NCBI GenBank assembly: GCA_002749285.1
Contig: PDPR01000010.1
Span: 145,615 to 209,614 of the forward strand
Direction: 5' to 3'
Origin: Maribacter sp.
Lineage (GTDB): Bacteria; Bacteroidota; Bacteroidia; Flavobacteriales; Flavobacteriaceae
DNA: 64,000 bases
Shown here one piece after another: positions 39,082 through 47,323 of this stretch. The number at the start of each line of letters is the position of its first letter. Positions within the stretch are counted from its first letter, which is position 1. Below the pieces are notes generated by a model. That model worked only from the letters and a program-made list of their open reading frames with translations. It was not told the origin of the DNA and searched no databases. A program made the translations under genes and the position numbers.

Positions 39082-40233
39082 CTATCCACCATTGACAAAA
39101 CGGATAACCGTTTCCGTAATAAAATCTATTTGCCCCCCATCAAGTTCGGTATGCATGGGAAGGGAAACAACCTCTTTCACAAGTTGATTCGTTACCGGGA
39201 AATCCGATTCGCTATACCTTACATCGGCATATGCCTTCTGACTGTGCAAAGGTATTGGGTAATACACCCCACACGGAATCTGCTTTTCCCCCAAGTGTGC
39301 CACTAGACCATCCCGTTTTCCGTTGGTAATCCGCAAAGTGTACTGATGGAAGACATGGCAATCAGAATCCCCACAACTGTCCATGGTCACTGGAACGACA
39401 ATATGCCCCTGACCTTCAAAAGCTTTTGTATATGCCCTAGCTGCTTTTCTGCGAGCATCGCAATAACTATCCAAAAGGGGTAGTTTCGCCCTTAGGACCG
39501 CCGCTTGGATGGAATCCAATCGGGAATTAACACCAACCACATCATGATGGTATCTTTCGTACATACCATGGTTCACCATGCCCCTCATGGTATATGCCAA
39601 GGCATCATCATTGGTGAAAATAGCCCCCCCATCACCGTAACATCCTAGATTTTTTGAAGGAAAGAACGAGGTGGTACCTACATTACCGATAGTCCCTGCC
39701 TTTTGTTTTGAACCATCGCCTCCCTTATAACTGGCACCAATCGCTTGGGCATTATCCTCAATGACGAATAAACCGTGTTTTTTGGCCAAGGCCATTATAG
39801 CATCCATATTGGCACATTGGCCAAAAAGATGTACTGGCACGATGGCTTTCGTCTTAGGTGTTATGGCACGCTCTATGGCCGCAATGTTTATATTGAAGGT
39901 ATCCATATCAACATCGACCAAAACAGGTTTCAACCGAAGTAGTGCGATAACCTCAACGGTAGCCGCAAAAGTAAAATCCGCAGTAATAACCTCATCACCC
40001 GGTTGCAGGCCCAGACCCATCATGGCAACCTGTAAGGCATCCGTGCCGTTGGCACAGGGTATAACATGCTTAACCCCTAGATACCCCTCCAATTCCTTTT
40101 GGAAGGCATGCACTTCGGGGCCATTGATATAGGCCGAAGTATCCAGTATATTTGCTATCGATGAGTTTATCTGCTCTTTGATGGATTGGTATTGACCATT
40201 TAGGTCTACCATTTGTATTTTCCGCATCTGCAA
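39082..40233 (-). CDS. DegT/DnrJ/EryC1/StrS family sugar aminotransferase
   Basis: A 383-residue PLP enzyme that aminates a keto-nucleotide sugar. The family segments are HVIPCANGTDALQVAM, DEVITADFTFAATVEVI, FVIEDNAQAIGASYKG, and the PLP-lysine site TSFFPSKNLGCYGDGGAIFTND. RLDSIQAAVLRAKL and the C-terminal CGVYYPIPLHSQKAY complete it. The exact sugar cannot be read from the sequence; it probably feeds an amino-sugar into lipopolysaccharide or O-antigen. Methionines at residues 1 and 3 compete as start; 40233 is given. Confidence 0.92.
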   Translation of the reverse strand: MQMRKIQMVDLNGQYQSIKEQINSSIANILDTSAYINGPEVHAFQKELEGYLGVKHVIPCANGTDALQVAMMGLGLQPGDEVITADFTFAATVEVIALLRLKPVLVDVDMDTFNINIAAIERAITPKTKAIVPVHLFGQCANMDAIMALAKKHGLFVIEDNAQAIGASYKGGDGSKQKAGTIGNVGTTSFFPSKNLGCYGDGGAIFTNDDALAYTMRGMVNHGMYERYHHDVVGVNSRLDSIQAAVLRAKLPLLDSYCDARRKAARAYTKAFEGQGHIVVPVTMDSCGDSDCHVFHQYTLRITNGKRDGLVAHLGEKQIPCGVYYPIPLHSQKAYADVRYSESDFPVTNQLVKEVVSLPMHTELDGGQIDFITETVIRFVNGG

Positions 40234-40309
40234 GTTTTAGAATAGTAACAGCGCAAAAATAAGGAACAATTCTGGAAAGAGCCGTATTTTAGCCACAAAC
40301 CATAACCGA

Positions 40310-41545
40310 GTGAACCATATCTACAACCTTATTGCACAAATCACGTGGTCCTTCTTGAAAATAGTGGCATTCTTCAACCCAAAGATCAAACTGTTCGTTC
40401 AAGGAAGAAAAGGGACTTTTCCAATTTTAAAAAATACCATTGACAAAAACGATGATGTTGTCTGGTTTCATGTCGCCTCATTGGGGGAGTTCGAGCAAGG
40501 TCTTCCCGTAATCGGGAAAATAAAGGCCGAATACCCGACCTATAAAATCCTGATCAGTTTTTTTTCGCCTTCTGGATATGAGGTGAAAAAGAACACACCA
40601 GTGGCCAATGCCGTCATTTACCTTCCGATCGATACCCTTGGGAACGCTAAACGTTTTATTGCCACTGTGAACCCCAAGCTAGCGATATTCGTGAAGTATG
40701 AGATATGGCCCAATTATCTAAAAGTTTTGGGCGACAATAACATCCCAACCATTTTGATATCGGCCATTTTCAAAAAGGACCAAATATTTTTCAAATGGTA
40801 TGGAGGCATCATGCGAAAATCACTTGGTGCATTCACCCATTTCTTTGTCCAAGATGAAAAATCGGTGAACTTATTAAAAGGAATCAACTTCAGCAATGTA
40901 ACACTTAGTGGGGACACCCGTTTTGACCGGGTTGCAGAAATCATGGAAAGGGACAACAAACTACAGTTCATGGAGCGGTTCAAGGGAACCTCCCCTTGTT
41001 TTGTAGCTGGGAGCATCTGGCCTGGGGACGAAAAGACCATGCTTCAATTCATTAATGAAACCCAAAAACACTTAAAGTCCGTACTTGCCCCACACAACAT
41101 AAAACCAGAACATATTGTTTCCTTGAAAAAATCAATCACAAAAAAAACCTTGCTGTATTCCGAATTGAAGGAAAACGACCCTAGCCAATTTGATGTGCTC
41201 ATCATAGATACCATAGGCCTATTGACCAAAATATACAGTTATTCGGACATTGCATATGTAGGCGGTGCCTTTGGCACTGGATTGCACAACACCTTGGAAC
41301 CGGCTGTTTTTGGGGTTCCCATTATTATTGGCCCGGATTATTCGGGGTTTAATGAGGCAGAGACCTTGGTCAGGGAAAAAGGTATCCTGGTTGTCGAAAA
41401 CAGTTCGGAGTTCCATGCTACAATGACCCGATTATTGGAAAACCCGGATTACTTAAAAGAAACCGGACAGGTCAATGGGGATTACGTCAACAGCAACAAG
41501 GGGGCAAGTACCCAAATTATGGCATACGCCCGTACATTACTATAA
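40310..41545 (+). CDS. waaA: 3-deoxy-D-manno-octulosonic acid (Kdo) transferase
   Basis: A 411-residue GT30 enzyme that adds Kdo to lipid A precursor at the inner face of the cytoplasmic membrane. An N-terminal hydrophobic anchor is followed by VWFHVASLGEFEQGLPVI with its catalytic glutamate, then ILISFFSPSGYEV, FVKYEIWPNYL, and in the second lobe AYVGGAFGTGLHNTLEPAVFGVPIIIGP. The start is GTG at 40310, which places MNHIYNLIAQI in line with homologues. It is divergent from the aminotransferase, and the pair is common in Flavobacteriia. Confidence 0.95.
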   Translation: MNHIYNLIAQITWSFLKIVAFFNPKIKLFVQGRKGTFPILKNTIDKNDDVVWFHVASLGEFEQGLPVIGKIKAEYPTYKILISFFSPSGYEVKKNTPVANAVIYLPIDTLGNAKRFIATVNPKLAIFVKYEIWPNYLKVLGDNNIPTILISAIFKKDQIFFKWYGGIMRKSLGAFTHFFVQDEKSVNLLKGINFSNVTLSGDTRFDRVAEIMERDNKLQFMERFKGTSPCFVAGSIWPGDEKTMLQFINETQKHLKSVLAPHNIKPEHIVSLKKSITKKTLLYSELKENDPSQFDVLIIDTIGLLTKIYSYSDIAYVGGAFGTGLHNTLEPAVFGVPIIIGPDYSGFNEAETLVREKGILVVENSSEFHATMTRLLENPDYLKETGQVNGDYVNSNKGASTQIMAYARTLL

Positions 41546-41927
41546 CATGGATGTTTATGTTTGGCCCCTATAGGGAATTCCCCGCACCCTCATGCTTTCG
41601 GCCTTTCTTGTATATTGATGGATTCTTACAGCAACCCGAAAATAAAGCCCAACACACAAAAGGGGAAACCGCTACGAACAAAAACCATCAGGACAGTATC
41701 CGAAAAAAACAAAGGGAATTGAAATACCTAGGCACCCTAATACCCAAAAATGGCCCTGAAAATGTTGGAACAAGGTGTTTTTGTGAAGTTTAAACCATAC
41801 TATTCAACGAATAATCCGGCAGTACATCCAAGAAACATACTAAGGAACAACCATTTAGTCGAATTATCGGCAAAAATAGATGGCTTTTAGGCCGTATTTA
41901 CTTAAATTGTGGTAAATTAATAAAATC
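41546..41927 (+). other. Intergenic stretch after waaA with no convincing gene
   Basis: About 380 bp. An 80-codon open frame (41551-41793) begins six bases after waaA, but its composition is unlike a real protein: many P, K, N and Q and no recognisable fold. An AT-rich stretch just before 41928 probably holds the promoter of the small gene that follows, though no clear TAnnTTTG box was found. Confidence 0.45.
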
Positions 41928-42056
41928 ATGGAGCACGAAATTACATTTGGCACTAAAGTACTCAACATTTTTTTGGGTATTATGGTTGTGGCTTTGATCG
42001 CGATTTTACTATCCGTAGTTGGTGGCCTTTTATTGGTCGCCATTGGAGTGATTTAA
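41928..42056 (+). CDS. 42-residue single-pass membrane peptide
   Basis: The open frame encodes a short polar N-terminus (MEHEITFGTKV) followed by one long hydrophobic helix with a GG pair (LNIFLGIMVVALIAILLSVVGG) to the end. The composition is that of a genuine single-span peptide, with an ATG in an AT-rich leader and a terminator about 55 bp after the stop. Peptides of this size are usually missed in automatic annotation. No function can be assigned; membrane-complex subunit or regulator are the general possibilities. Confidence 0.55.
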   Translation: MEHEITFGTKVLNIFLGIMVVALIAILLSVVGGLLLVAIGVI

Positions 42057-42110
42057 TGCGATCGAACTGGGTTTTACCTAAATACTACCTCCTAGTTTGT
42101 TCTGAAAAAC

Positions 42111-42143
42111 AAAAAAGTCCATTTTTTAAATGGACTTTTTTTT
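42111..42143 (+). terminator. Intrinsic terminator after the 42-residue membrane peptide
   Basis: The stem AAGTCCATTT / AAATGGACTT with a 3-nt T loop is followed by a run of T. It supports the small upstream frame as a transcribed unit. Confidence 0.88.
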
Positions 42144-42311
42144 GCCTTGAACAAGCAATTACCTACAACACTTCCCGATTCCCAAAAAGCAGATGGGCCT
42201 TGACCGCCCCCATCCAACAAAAAAATCAGACAAGATCCAATAGATTTGAGGATTCTTTTACAGAACATTGGACACCATTTTGTAATTTGGCACTAAACTA
42301 GATACGTCATC

Positions 42312-44420
42312 ATGAACCAAAAACCGGAAACATCCCTCCCCGTAACCTTTGTTTTATTAAGTCTTATCCTTTGTCTGTCTTGCCAAGACAATTCCGCACA
42401 AAGGGAAAACCACAAATTCACCAATGACCTGATCAACGAGACTAGTCCGTATTTGCAACAGCACGCACATAATCCGGTAAACTGGAGACCATGGGGCGAT
42501 ACCATATTCGAAGAGGCCAAAAAAGAGAATAAATTGGTAATCATCAGTATTGGCTACTCATCCTGTCATTGGTGCCATGTAATGGAGGAAGAGACCTTCG
42601 AGGACGAAAAAGTTGCCGAAATAATGAACAGGGACTTCATCGCCGTAAAAGTCGACCGCGAAGAGCGGCCCGATGTGGACCAAGTATATATGACGGCCGT
42701 GCAACTTATGACCGGCGAAGGGGGATGGCCACTGAACATCATTGCATTGCCCAACGGAAAACCCATGTACGGCGGCACCTATCATTCCAATACACAATGG
42801 ACGAAAGTCATCCAAAAAATACATAAACTCTATAACGATGACCCAGAAAAGGCCAATGAATATGCCGACCTGGTCGCCCAAGGTATTCAAGACGCCAATA
42901 TCGTCGTGCCAACGGCCACTGACAATGACTTGTCAAAAAAAACCATCAGGGAAGGGGTTTCCAAATGGAAAACCCACCTGGACATGAAATGGGGCGGAAA
43001 TAGCGGGTCGGAAAAATTCATGCTTCCTGCCCATTTTGATTTCCTATTGGATTATGCCGTATTGGCAAATGACACTACATCACTTTCCTTTGTGAAAACG
43101 ACCTTGGACCAAATGGCCCAAGGGGGAATTTACGACCATATTGCCGGAGGGTTCTATCGGTATAGTACGGATGCCCATTGGGAAATTCCGCATTTTGAGA
43201 AAATGCTCTACGACAACGCCCAATTGGTGAGCTTTTACTCAAAGGCCTACTCCGTTTTCAAAGACCCCGTATATAAAAGGGTGGCCACGGAGACCATAGC
43301 CTTTCTCCAAAAGGAAATGAAAAGTACGGACGGTGGTTATTTTGCAGCGATCGATGCCGATAGTGAGGGGGAAGAAGGCAAATACTATGTTTGGACAACC
43401 GAAGAACTTCAGGGTCTGATCAAAAACGACTATCCCCTATTTACGGAATACTTCAATACGACCTCGAGCAAAAAGATGGAAGGTGGCAAAATCGTTCTCC
43501 AAAAAAAACAGAACAATACCGATTTTGCCAAAAGCCATGGAATGACCATGGATGAACTTGGGGAATTGACCACTGGCTGGAAGAATCGATTATTGGATGC
43601 AAGGGAAAAACGGGCAAGGCCCAGAATAGATGACAAAGTCATCGTTTCCTGGAACGCCCTATTGATCAATGCATATGTTGACGCCTACAAGGCCTTTGGC
43701 GACATTGCCTATCTTAACGAGGGAAAACACATATACAACACCATAAAATCATCCGCATATAACGATAAGCACCTCATTCATTCCTACAAGAAAGGTAGTA
43801 AGCGGGACAAGGGATTCCTAGAGGATTATGCCTTCTTGGCGAATGCCTCGGTAAACCTGTACACCGCTTCCCTGGACCAAAGCCATCTGGATTTCGCCCA
43901 AGAATTGATCCTATCTTCCATAGACCAGTTTAAGGATGAAGAATCAGGGTTCTACAAATTCAATGCAGACAATATGCTAATCGCCAATATCATCAAGAAC
44001 GATGATGGGGTAATCCCATCCCCAAACGCAGTTATGGCGCACACTTTGTTCCTTTTGGGGCATATCGAATACAATAAGGATTATATGGACAGTGCCAAAA
44101 CAATGTTACTGTCCCTACAACCCCAATTGCAGGAAGTTGTACAGGGATATACCCATTGGGCCTCACTACAATTGAAAATGACATACCCGTACTACGAAAT
44201 AGCCGTGGTCGGGTCCCAGGCCGACGCAGTCCGCAAAGAGCTCCAACAAAAACACCTGCCCAACACCTTGATCGTTTCGAGTACCCAAGAAAGCAATCTG
44301 CCCTTGTTCAAGGACAGATATATTTCCGATGGGACTTTTATTTACGTCTGCAAGGGCAATATGTGCAAACTCCCTGTTGACAATGTGGCTGATGCCATAG
44401 GGCAGCTTCAGGATTTCTGA
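42312..44420 (+). CDS. DUF255 thioredoxin-domain protein (YyaL/SSP411 family), predicted lipoprotein
   Basis: A 702-residue protein. The lipoprotein signal ends at LCLSCQDNS (cysteine at about residue 24). The DUF255 thioredoxin-like domain begins [17 protein letters not shown] and carries the redox motif [14 protein letters not shown] (CxxC at about 86-89). An (alpha/alpha)6-barrel region resembling N-acylglucosamine 2-epimerases and glycosidases follows ([32 protein letters not shown]). The family is conserved from bacteria to mammals, but its reaction is not firmly known. Export to the envelope fits the signal. It is monocistronic and ends at the left edge of the accessory block. Confidence 0.9.
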   Translation: MNQKPETSLPVTFVLLSLILCLSCQDNSAQRENHKFTNDLINETSPYLQQHAHNPVNWRPWGDTIFEEAKKENKLVIISIGYSSCHWCHVMEEETFEDEKVAEIMNRDFIAVKVDREERPDVDQVYMTAVQLMTGEGGWPLNIIALPNGKPMYGGTYHSNTQWTKVIQKIHKLYNDDPEKANEYADLVAQGIQDANIVVPTATDNDLSKKTIREGVSKWKTHLDMKWGGNSGSEKFMLPAHFDFLLDYAVLANDTTSLSFVKTTLDQMAQGGIYDHIAGGFYRYSTDAHWEIPHFEKMLYDNAQLVSFYSKAYSVFKDPVYKRVATETIAFLQKEMKSTDGGYFAAIDADSEGEEGKYYVWTTEELQGLIKNDYPLFTEYFNTTSSKKMEGGKIVLQKKQNNTDFAKSHGMTMDELGELTTGWKNRLLDAREKRARPRIDDKVIVSWNALLINAYVDAYKAFGDIAYLNEGKHIYNTIKSSAYNDKHLIHSYKKGSKRDKGFLEDYAFLANASVNLYTASLDQSHLDFAQELILSSIDQFKDEESGFYKFNADNMLIANIIKNDDGVIPSPNAVMAHTLFLLGHIEYNKDYMDSAKTMLLSLQPQLQEVVQGYTHWASLQLKMTYPYYEIAVVGSQADAVRKELQQKHLPNTLIVSSTQESNLPLFKDRYISDGTFIYVCKGNMCKLPVDNVADAIGQLQDF

Positions 44421-44484
44421 CCTCGAACACCGATAGCTTAACGCCCCATTAAAGGCAACAATCACTGGCAAAAGCATGGCACAT

Positions 44485-44513
44485 AAAAAGCCGACTCCCA
44501 AAAGTCGGCTTTT
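44485..44513. terminator. Terminator retained in repeat copy 1
   Basis: An 11-bp stem AAAAGCCGACT / AGTCGGCTTTT with a CCCAAA loop. It probably now serves the DUF255 gene (+ strand), whose stop lies 65 bp upstream. Confidence 0.8.
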
Positions 44514-44520
44514 CACTTTG

Positions 44521-44574
44521 TACGGACGGAGGGGACTCGGACTCACACACCCTGCGGCACTAGGCCCCAAGTTT
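44521..44574 (-). pseudogene. Truncated tRNA-Leu fragment (3' half only)
   Basis: On the minus strand the sequence keeps the 3' side of the anticodon arm, the variable arm (AGTGCCGCAGGGTGTG), a T-arm with altered loop (GAGTCCGAGTCCCC) and the 3' acceptor strand CCGTCCGTA. The acceptor 5' strand, D-arm and anticodon are absent. It cannot fold as a tRNA and is a remnant of the gene intact at 60068-60149. Confidence 0.75.
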
Positions 44575-45030
44575 AATGTAGATCGGGAACAAAGCGTATT
44601 TTCCGAAATGAAGCCTTCTGTAAAATATAGGGGAATGTGCTGGGCAAGTTTACATTATCTTGGTTTTAATACACCATAAACAAAAGATCTACAAACAAAA
44701 CTACTAAATGGGGCCAAGAACGGGACACTCCTAAAAAAGTAGCGTAGTTTGTAATAACCGTTGTTTAAAACAGCCTTTTATGGGACGGACAAACATTACT
44801 TCCGAAAAAACCCATCCTAGTGCTTTCAATATAAAAAAACAATAAAAGCCGTGCCAAGAAATTAAGATTCCTAGAATTTTCGATAATCCTACCCAGTAGA
44901 TCAACACTGAAAGTAGAATGGTATCCGCTCCCATATTAATAAACGTAAAAGAGTTTGTCCATAGTTTTTTTGTTTATCGCAAAATAAATTACCCCGTAGA
45001 TGCCTTAACCGATAGAATGGTCAATCAGGA
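44575..45030. other. Gene-free interval at the left edge of the accessory block
   Basis: About 455 bp. A 67-codon hydrophobic open frame on the minus strand (44731-44934) is the only candidate, without recognisable homology. No integrase remnant, insertion-sequence end or RNA gene could be identified. It looks like degraded sequence between the repeat and the metallophosphoesterase gene. Confidence 0.45.
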
Positions 45031-46938
45031 TCAATGCCATAAGGACAACGGGGATTTTCCTAAATTAGGGCCCGAGAAGAATAATTGCAGTTCTTCTCCA
45101 AGAAAATCCTCAAAGTAATCTATCCTAATCGGGTGCATCCCCTTTTTTAGTGCTTTCATGCCTTCCTTGGTGCTTGCAGAATGGGAACCATCATTATCTA
45201 CCACCAATTCGCCATCTAAATATAGTTTGCTGCCATCATCGGATCTTAAGTAAAAGGTGTAGACCCCATTCTCGGGCACTTTTATATAACCCCTGTACCG
45301 AATGGCATAATGATCCTGCCTTTCTCCAATCTTATCCGGGTCTAATTCCAAGACCGTACCAGATTTAACTGGCGAAAGAGCTGTAAAATCAGGAACCGAT
45401 GTGAAATTACCCTCGTAGTAGGTATAGGCCAGCCCTTTTTTTGCTTTTTTTACTTTTACAGCTGCACTCGGTCTTACTTTTTCATATTTTTTGTCAAAAT
45501 AAGCACTTTGAAAACCATCCTTATCGTACAGGGCAACCTTCAAATTGGTTGTGCCGGACAATGTCAAGGTTTCAGTTAGGTCTGCCGTACTATGCCAAGT
45601 TGAATCCCCTTCTTTGGAATATTTCACCAAAAGCCCGGTATAAGGATGCTCAATCACTACTTGAAGATTCTTTAAAAAAATACTTTCCCCACGCATGGCA
45701 ATCCCCGTATTTGAAGGTTTCAATTCAATGATCTCGGTTCCCTCAAGCCTAAAATCCGGATCCATAAAAGCGACATCGTAACTCATTTCCCAATCCAGTT
45801 CCAATGGATCCCAATTCGATTCATCCAAATCCACTATGGGACTTGTTCGGATCGCCAACTGTTGACTACTTCTTGCGGGGATACTAATTTGAAAACGTGA
45901 AACATCGGTTTTAAGATGGTGGTTATGATATAGTCGTCCCTTAAAATGCATAGTGCTGTCTGAACTATTGTTTAAAACCATCAGGACTTTCCTTTCCTTT
46001 TCCCTTGCAAGCACCAAGGTATTGAATTGGGATGCCCCGATCAAGGAATTTGCCATATCATGTGTAATTCCATTGCTGACATCGTGACCGTTAATACCGG
46101 ACAGACTGATATTTGCCAATTTGGGGCCATCATCGGTCATGGTTACCCAGGATATATGATCGAATTCCCCGAATTTGGGCCCTCTTAGTTCACTTCCTCC
46201 TCCCGTAGTGGCAAGTACGTAATGGTTTCGATCGTTCCTGACCTGATGTAAGTAACGGTGTGTATGCCCTGCAAAAACGGTATATTTACGACCTGCAAGC
46301 ATCTCTTCCACTTGGTCAAAATTATTGACATCCCCATAAACCCAGAGCGGATGGTGCATAAATATCATGGTCCATCTAACATCTGTATGTTGCGCAACAG
46401 TTTCCTTTAAAAACTTTATTTGATCTTCACCTATAAGAACACCATCGCCGTCATTGGTATTCATTATCAGAAAAAGTACATCTTTGTATATAAAATAATA
46501 ATAATCCTTTCCAAAACGCTCTTTCCACTGCGTAGCCATGGTAGCGTTTGAATAATCGTGATTACCAGCAACATAGAAAAACCTCGCAGATAAGGGGTTT
46601 AATAATTTATGAAATTCATCCCATTGTTCATTGATCAACGAATCATTCTTGGTATAGCCCTCAATAAGATCTCCCACACTCATGACAAATTCCGGGTACA
46701 ACTGGTTGATTTTTTCAACTCCTTTTCCAAAAACCCCCTCCCGATGCCCACCTGTTCGGTCGCTTACAATGGCGAATTGAAAATTTTCCGGCCTATTGTA
46801 AAACGGCTTGTTGGTCCATGGTTTTTTTACATTCCCCAAAGTATGCGAAAATGTAAGGGAATCTTCTTGTGCATAAAAAACGGCACTCCCCAATACCGTT
46901 AAAAAAAGAATGGTCAAGGTTTTTTTTGTTCTGTCCAT
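45031..46938 (-). CDS. Secreted metallophosphoesterase with C-terminal PA14 domain
   Basis: A 635-residue exported protein. The signal peptide ends near VFYAQ (residue 24). The calcineurin-like phosphoesterase domain covers about residues 50-280 with complete metal motifs: SDRTGG, SVGDLIEG, AGNHDYS, FMHHPLW and FAGHTHRYLH. A beta-rich middle part follows, with a chitobiase-C-like stretch near 415-485. A PA14 domain (about 510-630: YYEGNF, GVYTFYLRSDDGSKLYLDGE, VVDNDGSHS) completes it. PA14 domains bind carbohydrate, so the enzyme probably acts on glycan-bound phosphate. It is the last gene of the SusC-led gene row. Confidence 0.88.
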   Translation of the reverse strand: MDRTKKTLTILFLTVLGSAVFYAQEDSLTFSHTLGNVKKPWTNKPFYNRPENFQFAIVSDRTGGHREGVFGKGVEKINQLYPEFVMSVGDLIEGYTKNDSLINEQWDEFHKLLNPLSARFFYVAGNHDYSNATMATQWKERFGKDYYYFIYKDVLFLIMNTNDGDGVLIGEDQIKFLKETVAQHTDVRWTMIFMHHPLWVYGDVNNFDQVEEMLAGRKYTVFAGHTHRYLHQVRNDRNHYVLATTGGGSELRGPKFGEFDHISWVTMTDDGPKLANISLSGINGHDVSNGITHDMANSLIGASQFNTLVLAREKERKVLMVLNNSSDSTMHFKGRLYHNHHLKTDVSRFQISIPARSSQQLAIRTSPIVDLDESNWDPLELDWEMSYDVAFMDPDFRLEGTEIIELKPSNTGIAMRGESIFLKNLQVVIEHPYTGLLVKYSKEGDSTWHSTADLTETLTLSGTTNLKVALYDKDGFQSAYFDKKYEKVRPSAAVKVKKAKKGLAYTYYEGNFTSVPDFTALSPVKSGTVLELDPDKIGERQDHYAIRYRGYIKVPENGVYTFYLRSDDGSKLYLDGELVVDNDGSHSASTKEGMKALKKGMHPIRIDYFEDFLGEELQLFFSGPNLGKSPLSLWH

Positions 46939-47013
46939 AGTCGATAGTTTTTTTGTGTTGGACCCATCTAGGGTGTTTATTGTTCTTACTCTAAATATTG
47001 AATTTCCACCTTA

Positions 47014-47244
47014 TTAATACTCGATTGTTAAAATATCCCTATTTTCTTTATAAATCTTAAGAATAGGCTCACCGAACAAGGTATTTGCCCAAGCAAACCA
47101 ATCCCGTGAGTATTGTTCCAGATCATCTTTGTTGAAACTTCCGTGCATGAAACCTTTTCCTGCATGTGTTGTTTTGAGCATTTTTAGGCATTCTTTGATT
47201 TTATCGGTATCGAAGCTCGTCATTGCCCTTAGTATGATTCCCCT
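47014..47244 (-). pseudogene. Remnant of a GH125 exo-alpha-mannosidase (C-terminal end only)
   Basis: The frame encodes GIILRAMTSFDTDKIKECL, then KTTHAGKGFMHGSFNKDD and SRDWFAWANTLFGEPILKI. This corresponds to the C-terminal end of glycoside hydrolase family 125 (metal-independent exo-alpha-1,6-mannosidases, normally about 430-480 residues), including the characteristic FMHxSFxKDD and WFAWANTLFGE. A stop codon lies directly upstream in frame, only about 80 bp separate it from the GH92 stop, and the rest of the gene is missing. A 69-residue frame (Met at 47223) could still be translated but cannot be an enzyme. It shows that the locus once held a second mannosidase. Confidence 0.75.
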
Positions 47245-47323
47245 TCACGGCTGTATTCGTGCCTTTGTTCAAAGAGATACCCGGTCTTTCCGAGTTCCAA
47301 TACTGACGCTATTGCTGGACAAA

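Larger units (their letters stand above)
44480..44574 (-). repeat. Direct repeat copy 1 (attachment-site-like)
   Basis: About 95 bp aligned with 60026-60121. The terminator part (44480-44520) differs at two positions (one A missing, one loop base). The tRNA-derived part (44521-44574) has about ten substitutions and one inserted base. Confidence 0.8.

Noticed and set aside
41551..41793. 80-codon frame right after waaA
   Set aside because: Composition is rich in P, N, K and Q, with no signal, helix or recognisable family; likely chance.
44731..44934. 67-codon hydrophobic minus-strand frame at the island edge
   Set aside because: Hydrophobic in part, but no clear start context, homology or conserved pattern; kept only as a remark in the interval entry.
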